Positions 1-5,122 of a stretch of 5,125 bases of DNA are shown in pieces. How positions within the stretch are numbered: position 1 is the first letter of the stretch; every line of letters begins with the position of its first letter. A program made the translations under genes and the position numbers. Source of the DNA: Rickettsiaceae bacterium (GTDB taxonomy: Bacteria; Pseudomonadota; Alphaproteobacteria; Rickettsiales; Rickettsiaceae); assembly GCA_022702085.1 (NCBI GenBank), contig JAKONF010000173.1:1-5125 (forward strand). The letters are read 5' to 3'. The notes beneath the pieces are model-generated. The model saw only the letters and a list, made by a program, of their open reading frames with translations, did no database searches and was not told where the DNA came from.

Positions 1-92
1 AAGGAATCAAAGGTAGTCAGTCTGATCACAAAAAAGCTGTAATTACGCTTGAAGAAAATTATTCGATTGATTTAACTGGGAGTGGAAAGTAA
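1..92 (+). CDS. rplW: 50S ribosomal protein L23, 3' end (partial)
   Basis: This is the tail of the gene that precedes rplB in the S10 operon. The first complete codon starts at base 3, and 29 codons run to TAA at 90-92. The visible peptide contains the stretch Lys-Lys-Ala-Val-Ile-Thr-Leu-Glu-Glu-Asn-Tyr-Ser-Ile-Asp, which matches the usual C-terminal beta strand of L23 as I recall it from Rickettsia. L23 binds 23S rRNA domain III at the exit of the peptide tunnel and docks trigger factor and SRP; the docking residues lie upstream and are not visible. The stop codon directly abuts the ATG of rplB, with no bases between, so translation of the two is probably coupled. Identity rests on this short tail plus gene order. 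Confidence 0.88.
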   Translation, partial: GIKGSQSDHKKAVITLEENYSIDLTGSGK

Positions 93-923
93 ATGAAATT
101 AAAAAATTATAATCCAAAAACTCCTTCACTTAGAGAGCTAGTCCAAATTGATAGATCAAGTCTATGGAAAGGTAAACCTCATAAGTCATTAGCTAAGGGT
201 TTATCTAAATCAGGTGGTAGAAATAACTTAGGTCGTACTACTGCTTGGCATAGAGGAGGAGGACACAAAAAGTTATATAGAGAAATCGATTTTAGAAGAA
301 ACAAAAGGGATATTGTTGGGGTAGTTGAAAGAATTGAATATGATCCAAACCGTACTTCTTTTATTGCGTTGATTAAGTATAATGATGGTGAATATAATTA
401 TATCTTAGCTCCTCAAAATCTTAATATTGGAGATGAAATAATCTCCAGTGAAAATGCCGATATTAAAATTGGTAATTGTTTGTCTCTTAAAAATATTCCT
501 ATAGGGACAATAATTCATAATCTTGAAATGAAGCCTGGAAAAGGTGGGCAATTAGCAAGATCAGCTGGCTCGTCTATCAGTTTGATGGGTAAAGACTCAG
601 GTTATGCTCAAATAAAATTAAGATCAGGAGAAGTGAGAATAATACCTATAGATTGTTTGGCTACAATAGGCACGGTCTCAAATGCAGATCATCAAAATAC
701 AAATTTGGGGAAAGCAGGTAGAAATAGATGGAAGGGTTGGAGGCCTCATGTATGAGGCGTAGCTATGAATCCTGTTGATCATCCGCATGGTGGTGGTGAA
801 GGTAAAACTTCAGGTGGACGTCATCCAGTTACTCCTTGGGGTAAATCAACAAAAGGTAAAAAGACTCGTAAAAACAAGCTTACAAGTAAGTTTATTGTAC
901 GCAATAGAAAATCAATAAGGTAG
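93..923 (+). CDS. rplB: 50S ribosomal protein L2, interrupted by an in-frame TGA
   Basis: L2 binds 23S rRNA, helps join the subunits and sits beside the peptidyl-transferase centre. The full frame is 276 codons plus TAG at 921-923, close to the usual 273-277. Codons 51-70 hold the conserved Trp-His-Arg-Gly-Gly-Gly and Arg-Glu-Ile-Asp-Phe-Arg-Arg blocks. Codons 146-170 hold the Lys-Pro-Gly-Lys-Gly-Gly and Arg-Ser-Ala-Gly blocks. Codon 221 (753-755) is TGA where the family has Arg, in the signature Pro-x-x-Arg-Gly-Val-Ala-Met-Asn-Pro. Downstream, in the same frame, follow Asp-His-Pro-His-Gly-Gly-Gly-Glu-Gly and Pro-Val-Thr-Pro-Trp-Gly, with the catalytically important His near codons 230-232. 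Stopping at 220 residues would remove this essential end. The start ATG abuts the rplW stop, with GGGAG at 78-82 as ribosome-binding site. Whether one protein, two pieces or a dead product results cannot be told from the sequence. Confidence 0.93.
753..755 (+). other. In-frame TGA at the conserved Arg codon of rplB
   Basis: The codons here read Arg-Pro-His-Val, TGA, Gly-Val-Ala-Met-Asn-Pro. The family has Arg at the TGA position. One substitution explains it: CGA to TGA (transition) or AGA to TGA (transversion). No base is gained or lost, since the same frame continues to the TAG at 921-923. The flanks show no +1 frameshift that would help, because the +1 frame meets TAG after two codons. Confidence 0.95.
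754..757 (+). promoter_or_regulatory. Possible internal ribosome-binding site (GAGG) after the rplB TGA
   Basis: GAGG overlaps the last two bases of the TGA and lies seven bases before the in-frame ATG at 765-767, which is good Shine-Dalgarno spacing. It could support termination followed by restart. It may be accidental: an Arg-Gly pair coded xGA GGC gives GAGGC anyway, and the Met is conserved in all L2 proteins. Confidence 0.35.
765..923 (+). CDS. Possible separately translated C-terminal fragment of L2
   Basis: If ribosomes restart at ATG 765-767, a 52-residue basic peptide would be made. It begins Met-Asn-Pro-Val-Asp-His-Pro-His and ends at TAG 921-923. It contains the whole loop of L2 that reaches the peptidyl-transferase centre, including the Gly-Gly-Gly-Glu-Gly run, and the Lys/Arg-rich tail. 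The conservation of this part downstream of a stop suggests either that it is still used or that the TGA is very recent or an error. In flowering-plant mitochondria rpl2 is known to be split into 5' and 3' genes in this general region of the protein, so a two-piece L2 is not impossible. This is an inference; the alternative is one continuous rplB. Confidence 0.25.
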   Translation: MNPVDHPHGGGEGKTSGGRHPVTPWGKSTKGKKTRKNKLTSKFIVRNRKSIR

Positions 924-929
924 TTAATT

Positions 930-1208
930 ATGCCACGTTCAATTTGGAAGGGTCCATTTGTAGATAGTTACTTAATAAAAAAAGTAGAGAACATGATGAG
1001 TTCTGGTAGATCTGATATCATTCAGACATATTCTAGAAGATCAACCATTATTCCTGAATTTATTGGTGTAACTTTTGGTGTTTATAATGGACATAAATAT
1101 ACACCTGTAACTGTTACCGAAGATATGATTGGTAGTAAGTTGGGTGAATTTTCGCCTACCAGGACTTTTAGAGGTCATGGAAATGATAAAAAAGTAAAAA
1201 GAAAATAA
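930..1208 (+). CDS. rpsS: 30S ribosomal protein S19
   Basis: S19 lies in the head of the 30S subunit, forms a complex with S13 and contacts the A-site finger. The 92-residue product is the normal length. It opens with [12 protein letters not shown] and carries Ser-Arg-Arg-Ser-Thr-Ile near residue 36. Asn-Gly-His-Lys and Pro-Val follow near residues 54-60, and the end holds [14 protein letters not shown] and the basic tail. These are the hallmark blocks of the family. AAGG at 917-920, nine bases ahead of the ATG, is a good ribosome-binding site. The gap to rplB is six bases and the gap to rplV is two, as expected in the S10 operon. Nothing is odd in it. Confidence 0.98.
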   Translation: MPRSIWKGPFVDSYLIKKVENMMSSGRSDIIQTYSRRSTIIPEFIGVTFGVYNGHKYTPVTVTEDMIGSKLGEFSPTRTFRGHGNDKKVKRK

Positions 1209-1210
1209 CC

Positions 1211-1570
1211 ATGCAAATGAAAACAAGTAATATAGTTACTGCAACTGCAAAATCACTTAGAGTAAGTCCTAGAAAATTAAATCTAGTAGCTGCTTCTATC
1301 AGAGGATTGAAAGTAGATAAGGCTTTAATCCAACTTGAATTTTGTTCAAAAAGGATAGCAATTGAAGTAAAAAAATGTTTACAATCAGCCATCGCCAATG
1401 GTGAAAACAACTTTGGTCTGAATATAGATGATCTTCGTGTAACTTCAGCTACGGTTGGTAAAAGTATAGTAATGAAAAGAGTGATGCCTAGAGCTAGAGG
1501 TAGGTCAGCTGGGATTAAGAAGTTTTTTAGTAATTTATATATTAGTCTTACCGAGGAAGAGAGGAAATAG
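1211..1570 (+). CDS. rplV: 50S ribosomal protein L22
   Basis: L22 contacts all domains of 23S rRNA, and its long hairpin lines the peptide exit tunnel near the macrolide site. The 119-residue product has the conserved [11 protein letters not shown] block at residues 17-27. A helix around residues 50-66 includes Ser-Ala-Ile-Ala-Asn-Gly-Glu-Asn-Asn. The hairpin at about residues 85-103 contains Met-Pro-Arg-Ala-Arg-Gly-Arg. The end, with Phe-Phe-Ser-Asn-Leu-Tyr-Ile, resembles Rickettsia L22 as I recall it. The start follows the rpsS stop by two bases, with only a weak purine-rich stretch ahead, so coupling to rpsS is likely. Met-3 at 1217 is an alternative start. Confidence 0.96.
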   Translation: MQMKTSNIVTATAKSLRVSPRKLNLVAASIRGLKVDKALIQLEFCSKRIAIEVKKCLQSAIANGENNFGLNIDDLRVTSATVGKSIVMKRVMPRARGRSAGIKKFFSNLYISLTEEERK

Positions 1571-1573
1571 AGT

Positions 1574-2221
1574 ATGGGGCAAAAAGTTAATCCACATGGT
1601 TTCAGAGTTGGTCCTACTTTGTTTAAAGGTTGGGATTCGATAATGTACGCGGAAAAAAATTATAAAATTCAGCTAAACGAGGATCTTAAAATTAGAAAAT
1701 TAATTAACAAAGCATGTATCCAAGCCCAAGTTAGTAAAATTATTATAGAAAGATCAAATAAAATTGTGATCAATATTCATGTCAAGAAGCCTGGAATTGT
1801 GATTGGTAAGAGTGGTAAGGAAATTGGAGAACTTAATGAAAACATCAAAAAAATTGTTAGCAAAGAAATTTCTATAAATATACATGAAATTAAGAAACCT
1901 AATATAGATGCACCTATAATTGCTCAAACAATAGCTAGTCAGCTTGAGAAAAGAGTGTCTTTTAGAAAAGCTATGAAAATGGCTATTCAAGCAGCCATGA
2001 AACAAGGAGCCCAAGGTATCAAAATTAAAGTATCTGGTAGGTTAGGCGGAGCTGAGATAGCTAGAAATGAATGGTATAAAGAGGGTAGAGTACCGTTACA
2101 TACTCTAAGAGCCAATATAGATTATTCAACGGCAGAAGCAAATACTACATATGGAATAATTTGCGTTAAGGTTTGGATATATAAGGGTGATCACCTAGAA
2201 GTCAAAAAAAAGTATAATTAA
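1574..2221 (+). CDS. rpsC: 30S ribosomal protein S3
   Basis: S3 sits in the 30S head at the mRNA entry tunnel and takes part in mRNA unwinding. The 215-residue product opens with the usual [11 protein letters not shown]. A type II KH domain follows, with its loop Gly-Lys-Ser-Gly at residues 78-81. The C-terminal domain carries [10 protein letters not shown] at 155-164, and the region Pro-Leu-His-Thr-Leu-Arg-Ala lies at 174-180. It ends after Val-Trp-Ile-Tyr-Lys-Gly with a short basic tail, shorter than the 233 residues of E. coli but like Rickettsia as I recall. AGAGG ends ten bases before the ATG. A run of eight A residues lies just before the stop. Confidence 0.98.
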   Translation: MGQKVNPHGFRVGPTLFKGWDSIMYAEKNYKIQLNEDLKIRKLINKACIQAQVSKIIIERSNKIVINIHVKKPGIVIGKSGKEIGELNENIKKIVSKEISINIHEIKKPNIDAPIIAQTIASQLEKRVSFRKAMKMAIQAAMKQGAQGIKIKVSGRLGGAEIARNEWYKEGRVPLHTLRANIDYSTAEANTTYGIICVKVWIYKGDHLEVKKKYN

Positions 2222-2239
2222 ATTTGGAAGTATAATTAA
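2210..2239 (+). repeat. 12-bp direct repeat, 18 bases apart, across the end of rpsC and its spacer
   Basis: AAGTATAATTAA occurs at 2210-2221 and again, exactly, at 2228-2239. The first copy holds the last codons and stop of rpsC; the second holds the end of the spacer and the A of the rplP ATG. The 18-base period keeps the frame, so a second TAA lies in frame at 2237-2239. It may be a small tandem duplication or chance in AT-rich DNA. Confidence 0.7.
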
Positions 2240-2646
2240 TGTTAGCTCCTGCAAAACAAAAATACAGAAAACAACATAAAGGTAGAGTTCCATCTAAATC
2301 AAAAGCAGGGAATTTATTAGCTTTTGGAACTTTTGGACTAAAATCTATTGATGGACTCAGAGTGACAGCTAGGCAAATTGAAGCTGCCAGGAAAGCAGCG
2401 ACTAGATGTATGAAAAGGGTTGGTAAATTGTGGATTAGAATTTTTCCAGACATTCCTGTTTCAAAAAAGCCAGCAGAAGTTAGAATGGGTAAAGGAAAAG
2501 GTTCTCCTGAGTTTTGGGCATTTAGAGTAGCTCCAGGACGCATTATTATAGAAATAGATGGTGTATCTGAAGATATTGCAAAATTGGCACTTGAGCTTGC
2601 TGCGGCAAAATTACCTGTGCGTACGAGGATAGTTGAACGTATATGA
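2239..2646 (+). CDS. rplP: 50S ribosomal protein L16
   Basis: L16 binds near the A site of the 50S subunit and helps place aminoacyl-tRNA. The 135-residue product is close to the usual 136-138. It shows Arg-Lys-Gln-His-Lys-Gly-Arg at residues 10-16, [10 protein letters not shown] at 42-51 and Trp-Ile-Arg-Ile-Phe-Pro-Asp at 65-71. The central loop Met-Gly-Lys-Gly-Lys-Gly-Ser-Pro-Glu lies at 83-91. Arg82 corresponds to the arginine that is hydroxylated in E. coli L16. GGAAG at 2226-2230, eight bases ahead of the ATG, is a good ribosome-binding site. The TGA stop overlaps the rpmC start as ATGA. This TGA is at the family's usual end, so TGA acts as a stop in this genome. Confidence 0.98.
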   Translation: MLAPAKQKYRKQHKGRVPSKSKAGNLLAFGTFGLKSIDGLRVTARQIEAARKAATRCMKRVGKLWIRIFPDIPVSKKPAEVRMGKGKGSPEFWAFRVAPGRIIIEIDGVSEDIAKLALELAAAKLPVRTRIVERI

Positions 2647-2858
2647 ATAAAAATAAATTAAAAAACAAAATAGCGGAAATGAACAATATCCAGCTTCGTG
2701 AAGAAAAAATGCTAATAAGTAAAGAATTGTTTAATTTAAGATTTCAGAAAGCATTAGGTGATCTCAAAAATACAAGCAGGTTTTCAATTTTGAAAAAAGA
2801 TATTGCTCGGATTGAAACAGAATTTTCAAGAAGATTGTTGAAAGGGGATAAATTATAA
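2643..2858 (+). CDS. rpmC: 50S ribosomal protein L29
   Basis: L29 is a small helical protein at the tunnel exit, next to L23. The 71-residue product has the typical two-helix pattern, rich in Lys, Glu and Leu. It includes the Glu-Leu-Phe-Asn-Leu-Arg-Phe-Gln block at residues 28-35 and Lys-Lys-Asp-Ile-Ala-Arg-Ile-Glu-Thr at 51-59, both standard for the family. The ATG overlaps the TGA of rplP by four bases (ATGA), so translation is probably coupled; GAGG at 2625-2628 is rather far upstream (14 bases). The TAA overlaps the ATG of rpsQ by one base. The position between rplP and rpsQ is canonical. Confidence 0.95.
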   Translation: MNKNKLKNKIAEMNNIQLREEKMLISKELFNLRFQKALGDLKNTSRFSILKKDIARIETEFSRRLLKGDKL

Positions 2859-3094
2859 TGCCAAGAAGAAGATTGCAAGGAATTATCGTCAGTGATAAAG
2901 GTGATAAAACTATAATAGTGAAAGTTGAGCGAAGAGTTATGCATAGTAAATATGGTAAAGTAATTACTAGAGCTAAAAGATATGCAGCTCACGATCCATA
3001 TAATAAATTTAAAGAAGGTGATTCAGTAAGAATCATAGAATGTCGTCCTATCTCTAAAACAAAAACCTGGATAGTTGAAGAAACAGCCCTGTAA
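2858..3094 (+). CDS. rpsQ: 30S ribosomal protein S17
   Basis: S17 is an OB-fold protein that binds the 5' domain of 16S rRNA early in 30S assembly. The 78-residue product opens with Met-Pro-Arg-Arg-Arg-Leu-Gln-Gly and Val-Ser-Asp-Lys, then Lys-Thr-Ile-Ile-Val. It carries Tyr-Gly-Lys at 32-34 and the block with His-Asp-Pro. The end has [18 protein letters not shown], the family signature. AAGGGG at 2842-2847 lies ten bases before the ATG, which overlaps the rpmC stop (TAATG). It is the last gene of the S10 operon; the next gene, rplN, follows after 42 bases. Confidence 0.97.
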   Translation: MPRRRLQGIIVSDKGDKTIIVKVERRVMHSKYGKVITRAKRYAAHDPYNKFKEGDSVRIIECRPISKTKTWIVEETAL

Positions 3095-3117
3095 ATATTG
3101 AATAGTTGTTATATAAA
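3089..3117 (+). promoter_or_regulatory. Weak candidate promoter for the spc block
   Basis: TATAAA at 3112-3117 is one base from the consensus -10 box, and CTGTAA at 3089-3094 matches the -35 box at three of six positions, with 17 bases between. A start near 3124 would leave a leader of about a dozen bases before rplN. In E. coli a spc promoter lies in this same junction. TATA-like runs are common by chance in such AT-rich DNA, so support is thin. Confidence 0.2.
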
Positions 3118-3136
3118 TTCTTGTGAGTTAAATTTT

Positions 3137-3502
3137 ATGATACAGATGAAAACTATGCTTAAAGTTGCTGATAATTCAGGAGCGAAAACTGTACAATGCA
3201 TTAAAGTATTAGGTGGTTCACATCATATGATAGCTAAACTTGGTGAGATTATAAAAGTTTCTATTCAAGAAGTTATCGCTGGTAGCAAAGTTAAAAAAGG
3301 TAGTGTTCATGATGCACTAATTGTTAGAACGAAGAAAGGTGTAAATAGACCAGATGGTAGTACAGTAATTTTTGATTCAAATGCTGTTGTGCTACTCGAT
3401 AAAGGAGAATTGATTGGGACTCGAGTATTTGGTTTAGTTCCAAGAGAACTAAAGACAAAGAAATTCGTCAAGATAGTTTCGCTAGCTGAAGGAGTAGTGT
3501 GA
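3137..3502 (+). CDS. rplN: 50S ribosomal protein L14
   Basis: L14 is a beta-barrel protein on the 50S face that meets the 30S subunit. I choose ATG 3137, giving 121 residues beginning Met-Ile-Gln-Met, as in the family (about 122). The frame stays open upstream to TTG 3098, but those 13 extra residues are unlike L14. Motifs are Val-Ala-Asp-Asn-Ser-Gly-Ala-Lys at residues 10-17, Lys-Val-Leu-Gly-Gly-Ser-His-His-Met at 23-31 and Arg-Pro-Asp-Gly-Ser-Thr at 71-76. Gly-Thr-Arg-Val-Phe-Gly follows at 94-99. Residue 100 is Leu (TTA) where Pro is nearly invariant. The ribosome-binding site is weak (GAG at 3125-3127). It ends with two TGA codons in tandem, the first overlapping the rplX ATG. Confidence 0.97.
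   Translation: MIQMKTMLKVADNSGAKTVQCIKVLGGSHHMIAKLGEIIKVSIQEVIAGSKVKKGSVHDALIVRTKKGVNRPDGSTVIFDSNAVVLLDKGELIGTRVFGLVPRELKTKKFVKIVSLAEGVV
3489..3494 (+). promoter_or_regulatory. Strong ribosome-binding site AAGGAG, sets the rplX start
   Basis: AAGGAG fits the 3' end of 16S rRNA fully and is the best such site in the window. It is seven bases before ATG 3502 but only four before the in-frame GTG 3499, so it favours the ATG as the start of rplX. Confidence 0.8.
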
Positions 3503-3834
3503 TGAAAAAAAAATTCAAAATCAAAACAGGGGATGAGATTATTGTTATCACCGGTAAAGATAAAGGGAAAAAGGGTAAAGTTGTTAAAATATTGCCTGAT
3601 CTTGATAAAGCTATAGTAAGTGGTATAAATTTAGTATATAAACATACTAAACCTAGTCAGTCAAGTGAGGGAGGGATAGTACGAAAAGAATTACCTATCC
3701 ATATATCTAATATTGCACATATAGATCCTCAAACTGGAAAAGCAACTAAAACTGAATTTAAAATGTTAGGTGATGGCTCAAAAATTATGATTGCCAAAAA
3801 TTCTGGTCAGAATATTAGGAAAGTAGGTGAATAA
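3502..3834 (+). CDS. rplX: 50S ribosomal protein L24
   Basis: L24 is one of the first proteins to bind 23S rRNA and starts 50S assembly; it lies near the tunnel exit. The product has 110 residues from ATG 3502, chosen by the spacing of AAGGAG. A KOW motif opens the protein: Lys-Thr-Gly-Asp-Glu-Ile at residues 7-12, then [10 protein letters not shown]. Further on are His-Thr-Lys-Pro, Gly-Gly-Ile-Val-Arg-Lys-Glu and Pro-Ile-His-Ile-Ser-Asn, all typical. Codons 2-4 lie in a run of nine A bases (3505-3513), a place where polymerase could slip. The ATG overlaps the rplN stop and the TAA overlaps the rplE ATG by one base. Confidence 0.97.
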   Translation: MKKKFKIKTGDEIIVITGKDKGKKGKVVKILPDLDKAIVSGINLVYKHTKPSQSSEGGIVRKELPIHISNIAHIDPQTGKATKTEFKMLGDGSKIMIAKNSGQNIRKVGE

Positions 3835-4382
3835 TGTCAAAATTACCAAGTTTTAAGGATGTATATAACTTAAGTATTAAAAAAGAACTACAAGAAAAAT
3901 TTGCTTATAAAAATGTACATGCTATACCTAAAATTAAAAAAATTGTAATAAATATGGGAGTAGGAAAAGCTGCCTCAGATTCTAAAGTTATGAATCGTGC
4001 AGTTGAAGATCTTAAATCATTATCAGGTCAAAAACCAGTTGTTATAAAGACTAAAAAATCTATTGCTGCCTTTAAAATACGTGAAGGAATGCCAATTGGT
4101 ACAAAAGTTACTTTACGTAGAGATAAAATGTATGATTTTCTAGTAAGACTGGTAGTTGTTGCTTTACCAAGAACCAAAGAGTTCAACGGCTTCTCTGTTA
4201 AAAATTTTGATGGTAGAGGAAATTTCAATTTTGGTATAGTAGAACAAATTGTATTCCCAGAAATAGATTATGATAAAATTGATAGTATTAGAGGTATGAA
4301 CATAACCATCGTCACTAGTGCATTGACAGATGAAGAAGGTAGAGAGCTTTTGTCTAGATTTAGTATACCTTTTTATAATTAA
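3834..4382 (+). CDS. rplE: 50S ribosomal protein L5
   Basis: L5 binds 5S rRNA, is part of the central protuberance and touches the P-site tRNA. The 182-residue product is the usual length (about 179-185). Blocks are Ile-Val-Ile-Asn-Met-Gly-Val-Gly at residues 37-44, Ser-Gly-Gln-Lys-Pro-Val-Val at 64-70 and Arg-Glu-Gly-Met-Pro-Ile-Gly at 83-89. Ala-Leu-Pro-Arg lies at 110-113, Asn-Phe-Asp-Gly-Arg-Gly-Asn at 124-130 and Phe-Pro-Glu-Ile-Asp-Tyr-Asp-Lys at 141-148. Residue 71 is Ile where the family signature usually has Thr. AGG at 3825-3827 lies six bases before the ATG, which overlaps the rplX stop. In E. coli S8 represses the spc operon by binding mRNA near this start; I see no clear copy of that site here. 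Confidence 0.98.
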   Translation: MSKLPSFKDVYNLSIKKELQEKFAYKNVHAIPKIKKIVINMGVGKAASDSKVMNRAVEDLKSLSGQKPVVIKTKKSIAAFKIREGMPIGTKVTLRRDKMYDFLVRLVVVALPRTKEFNGFSVKNFDGRGNFNFGIVEQIVFPEIDYDKIDSIRGMNITIVTSALTDEEGRELLSRFSIPFYN

Positions 4383-4397
4383 TATGTGAGTTAATTC

Positions 4398-4703
4398 ATG
4401 GCAAGAAAAAGTTTAATTGAAAAAAATAATAGTAAAAGAAAAAAAGTAGCTAGTTTCAAGAATAAAAGACAAGCACTTAAACTAAAAATCAATGATAAAA
4501 CTTTGAGTTTAGAAGATAGATATCAATATGTAAACGCTTTAGCAAAATTACCTAAAAGTTCTTCTCATGTTCAAGTAAGGAACAGGTGTGAAGTGACTGG
4601 AAGGCCAAGAGGAGTTTATAGAAAATTTGGTTTATGTAGAATAATATTTAGAGAATTGGCTAGTATAGGATTAATTCCTGGGTTAATCAAGTCAAGTTGG
4701 TAG
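4398..4703 (+). CDS. rpsN: 30S ribosomal protein S14, long zinc-free form
   Basis: S14 is in the 30S head, near S3 and S19, and is needed for head assembly. The 101-residue product is the long form found in Proteobacteria; it lacks the two Cys-x-x-Cys pairs of the short zinc-binding form. A Lys-rich helical first half opens with Met-Ala-Arg-Lys-Ser-Leu-Ile-Glu-Lys. The second half has the signature [17 protein letters not shown], followed by Ile-Pro-Gly-Leu and the end Lys-Ser-Ser-Trp. The ribosome-binding site is a weak GAG at 4388-4390, seven bases before ATG. The 15-base spacer after rplE is short, so the gene belongs to the same transcript. Confidence 0.97.
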   Translation: MARKSLIEKNNSKRKKVASFKNKRQALKLKINDKTLSLEDRYQYVNALAKLPKSSSHVQVRNRCEVTGRPRGVYRKFGLCRIIFRELASIGLIPGLIKSSW

Positions 4704-4724
4704 AAATTTATTAGGTTATTATAT

Positions 4725-5120
4725 ATGTTAACAGACGCTATTGCAGATATGCTTACAAGAATCAGAAATGGTCAAAAAAGTAAGTTAGTTTATATAACAC
4801 TTCCTCATTCTAAAATTAAGTCTTCAATTTTAGAAGTATTAAAAAAGGAAGGGTTTATCCAGAATTTTGAGGTTACAACTGAAAAAAACATTGGTAGTAT
4901 AAATATAGAGCTAAAATATTCTCAAAATGGAGAACCAGCAATTTCTGAGATACACAGAGTATCTAAACCTGGAAGAAGAATATATTCATCTATAAATGAT
5001 TTAGAGGCATATTTTAATTATATGGGAATTTTTATCCTCTTGACCTCTCGGGGGGTTATTTCAGATCGTGAAGCACGCCAACTTCGTGTTGGTGGTGAAG
5101 TAGCATGTAAAATATTTTGA
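4725..5120 (+). CDS. rpsH: 30S ribosomal protein S8
   Basis: S8 binds the central domain of 16S rRNA, and in E. coli it also represses spc-operon translation. The 131-residue product has the N-terminal [12 protein letters not shown] at residues 4-15 and Lys-Lys-Glu-Gly-Phe at 40-44. Arg-Val-Ser-Lys-Pro-Gly-Arg-Arg lies at 78-85, and Asp-Arg-Glu-Ala-Arg with Gly-Gly-Glu-Val at 114-126. The RNA-binding loop is normally Ser-Thr-Ser or Ser-Thr-Pro; here it is Leu-Thr-Ser (106-108), with TTG at 5040-5042. The last 24 codons use CGN for all four Arg, while the first five Arg are all AGA. AGG at 4713-4715 precedes the ATG by nine bases. Ends with TGA. Confidence 0.97.
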   Translation: MLTDAIADMLTRIRNGQKSKLVYITLPHSKIKSSILEVLKKEGFIQNFEVTTEKNIGSINIELKYSQNGEPAISEIHRVSKPGRRIYSSINDLEAYFNYMGIFILLTSRGVISDREARQLRVGGEVACKIF

Positions 5121-5122
5121 GG
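5119..5122 (+). promoter_or_regulatory. Probable ribosome-binding site (GAGG) for the next gene
   Basis: The rpsH TGA runs straight into GAGGATT at the window edge. By gene order the next gene should be rplF (L6), whose start would lie a few bases beyond the window. The call rests on the motif and the standard spc order only. Confidence 0.45.

Noticed and set aside
753..755. TGA as selenocysteine or as general Trp codon
   Set aside because: The family has Arg here, not Cys or Trp; TGA ends three other genes in the window; and no obvious SECIS-like hairpin directly follows.
750..761. Programmed +1 frameshift at the rplB TGA, like that in prfB
   Set aside because: The downstream L2 sequence is in the same frame as the upstream part, and the +1 frame reaches TAG (759-761) after two codons, so a shift would not rescue the protein.
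2202..2543. Reverse-strand open frame of 113 codons opposite rplP
   Set aside because: It is the shadow of a well-conserved gene, has no recognisable motif and would overlap rplP almost fully. Shorter reverse frames opposite rpsS, rplV, rpsC, rpmC/rpsQ and rplE were rejected for the same reason.
3098..3136. TTG at 3098 as an earlier start for L14
   Set aside because: It adds 13 residues not found in L14 and has no ribosome-binding site. ATG 3137 gives the normal length and the usual Met-Ile-Gln-Met start.
3499..3501. GTG at 3499 as the start of L24
   Set aside because: It is only four bases from AAGGAG, while ATG 3502 is seven bases away and matches the family start.
3797..3876. S8 repressor-binding site at the rplX/rplE junction
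   Set aside because: Only a five-pair stem (ATTCT/AGAAT, 3800-3813) and short AT palindromes are present. I see nothing like the S8-binding helix of 16S rRNA by eye.
5043..5056. Stem around the six-G run in rpsH as a terminator
   Set aside because: The stem is five pairs with a G-T pair, lies inside the coding region and has no T run after it.
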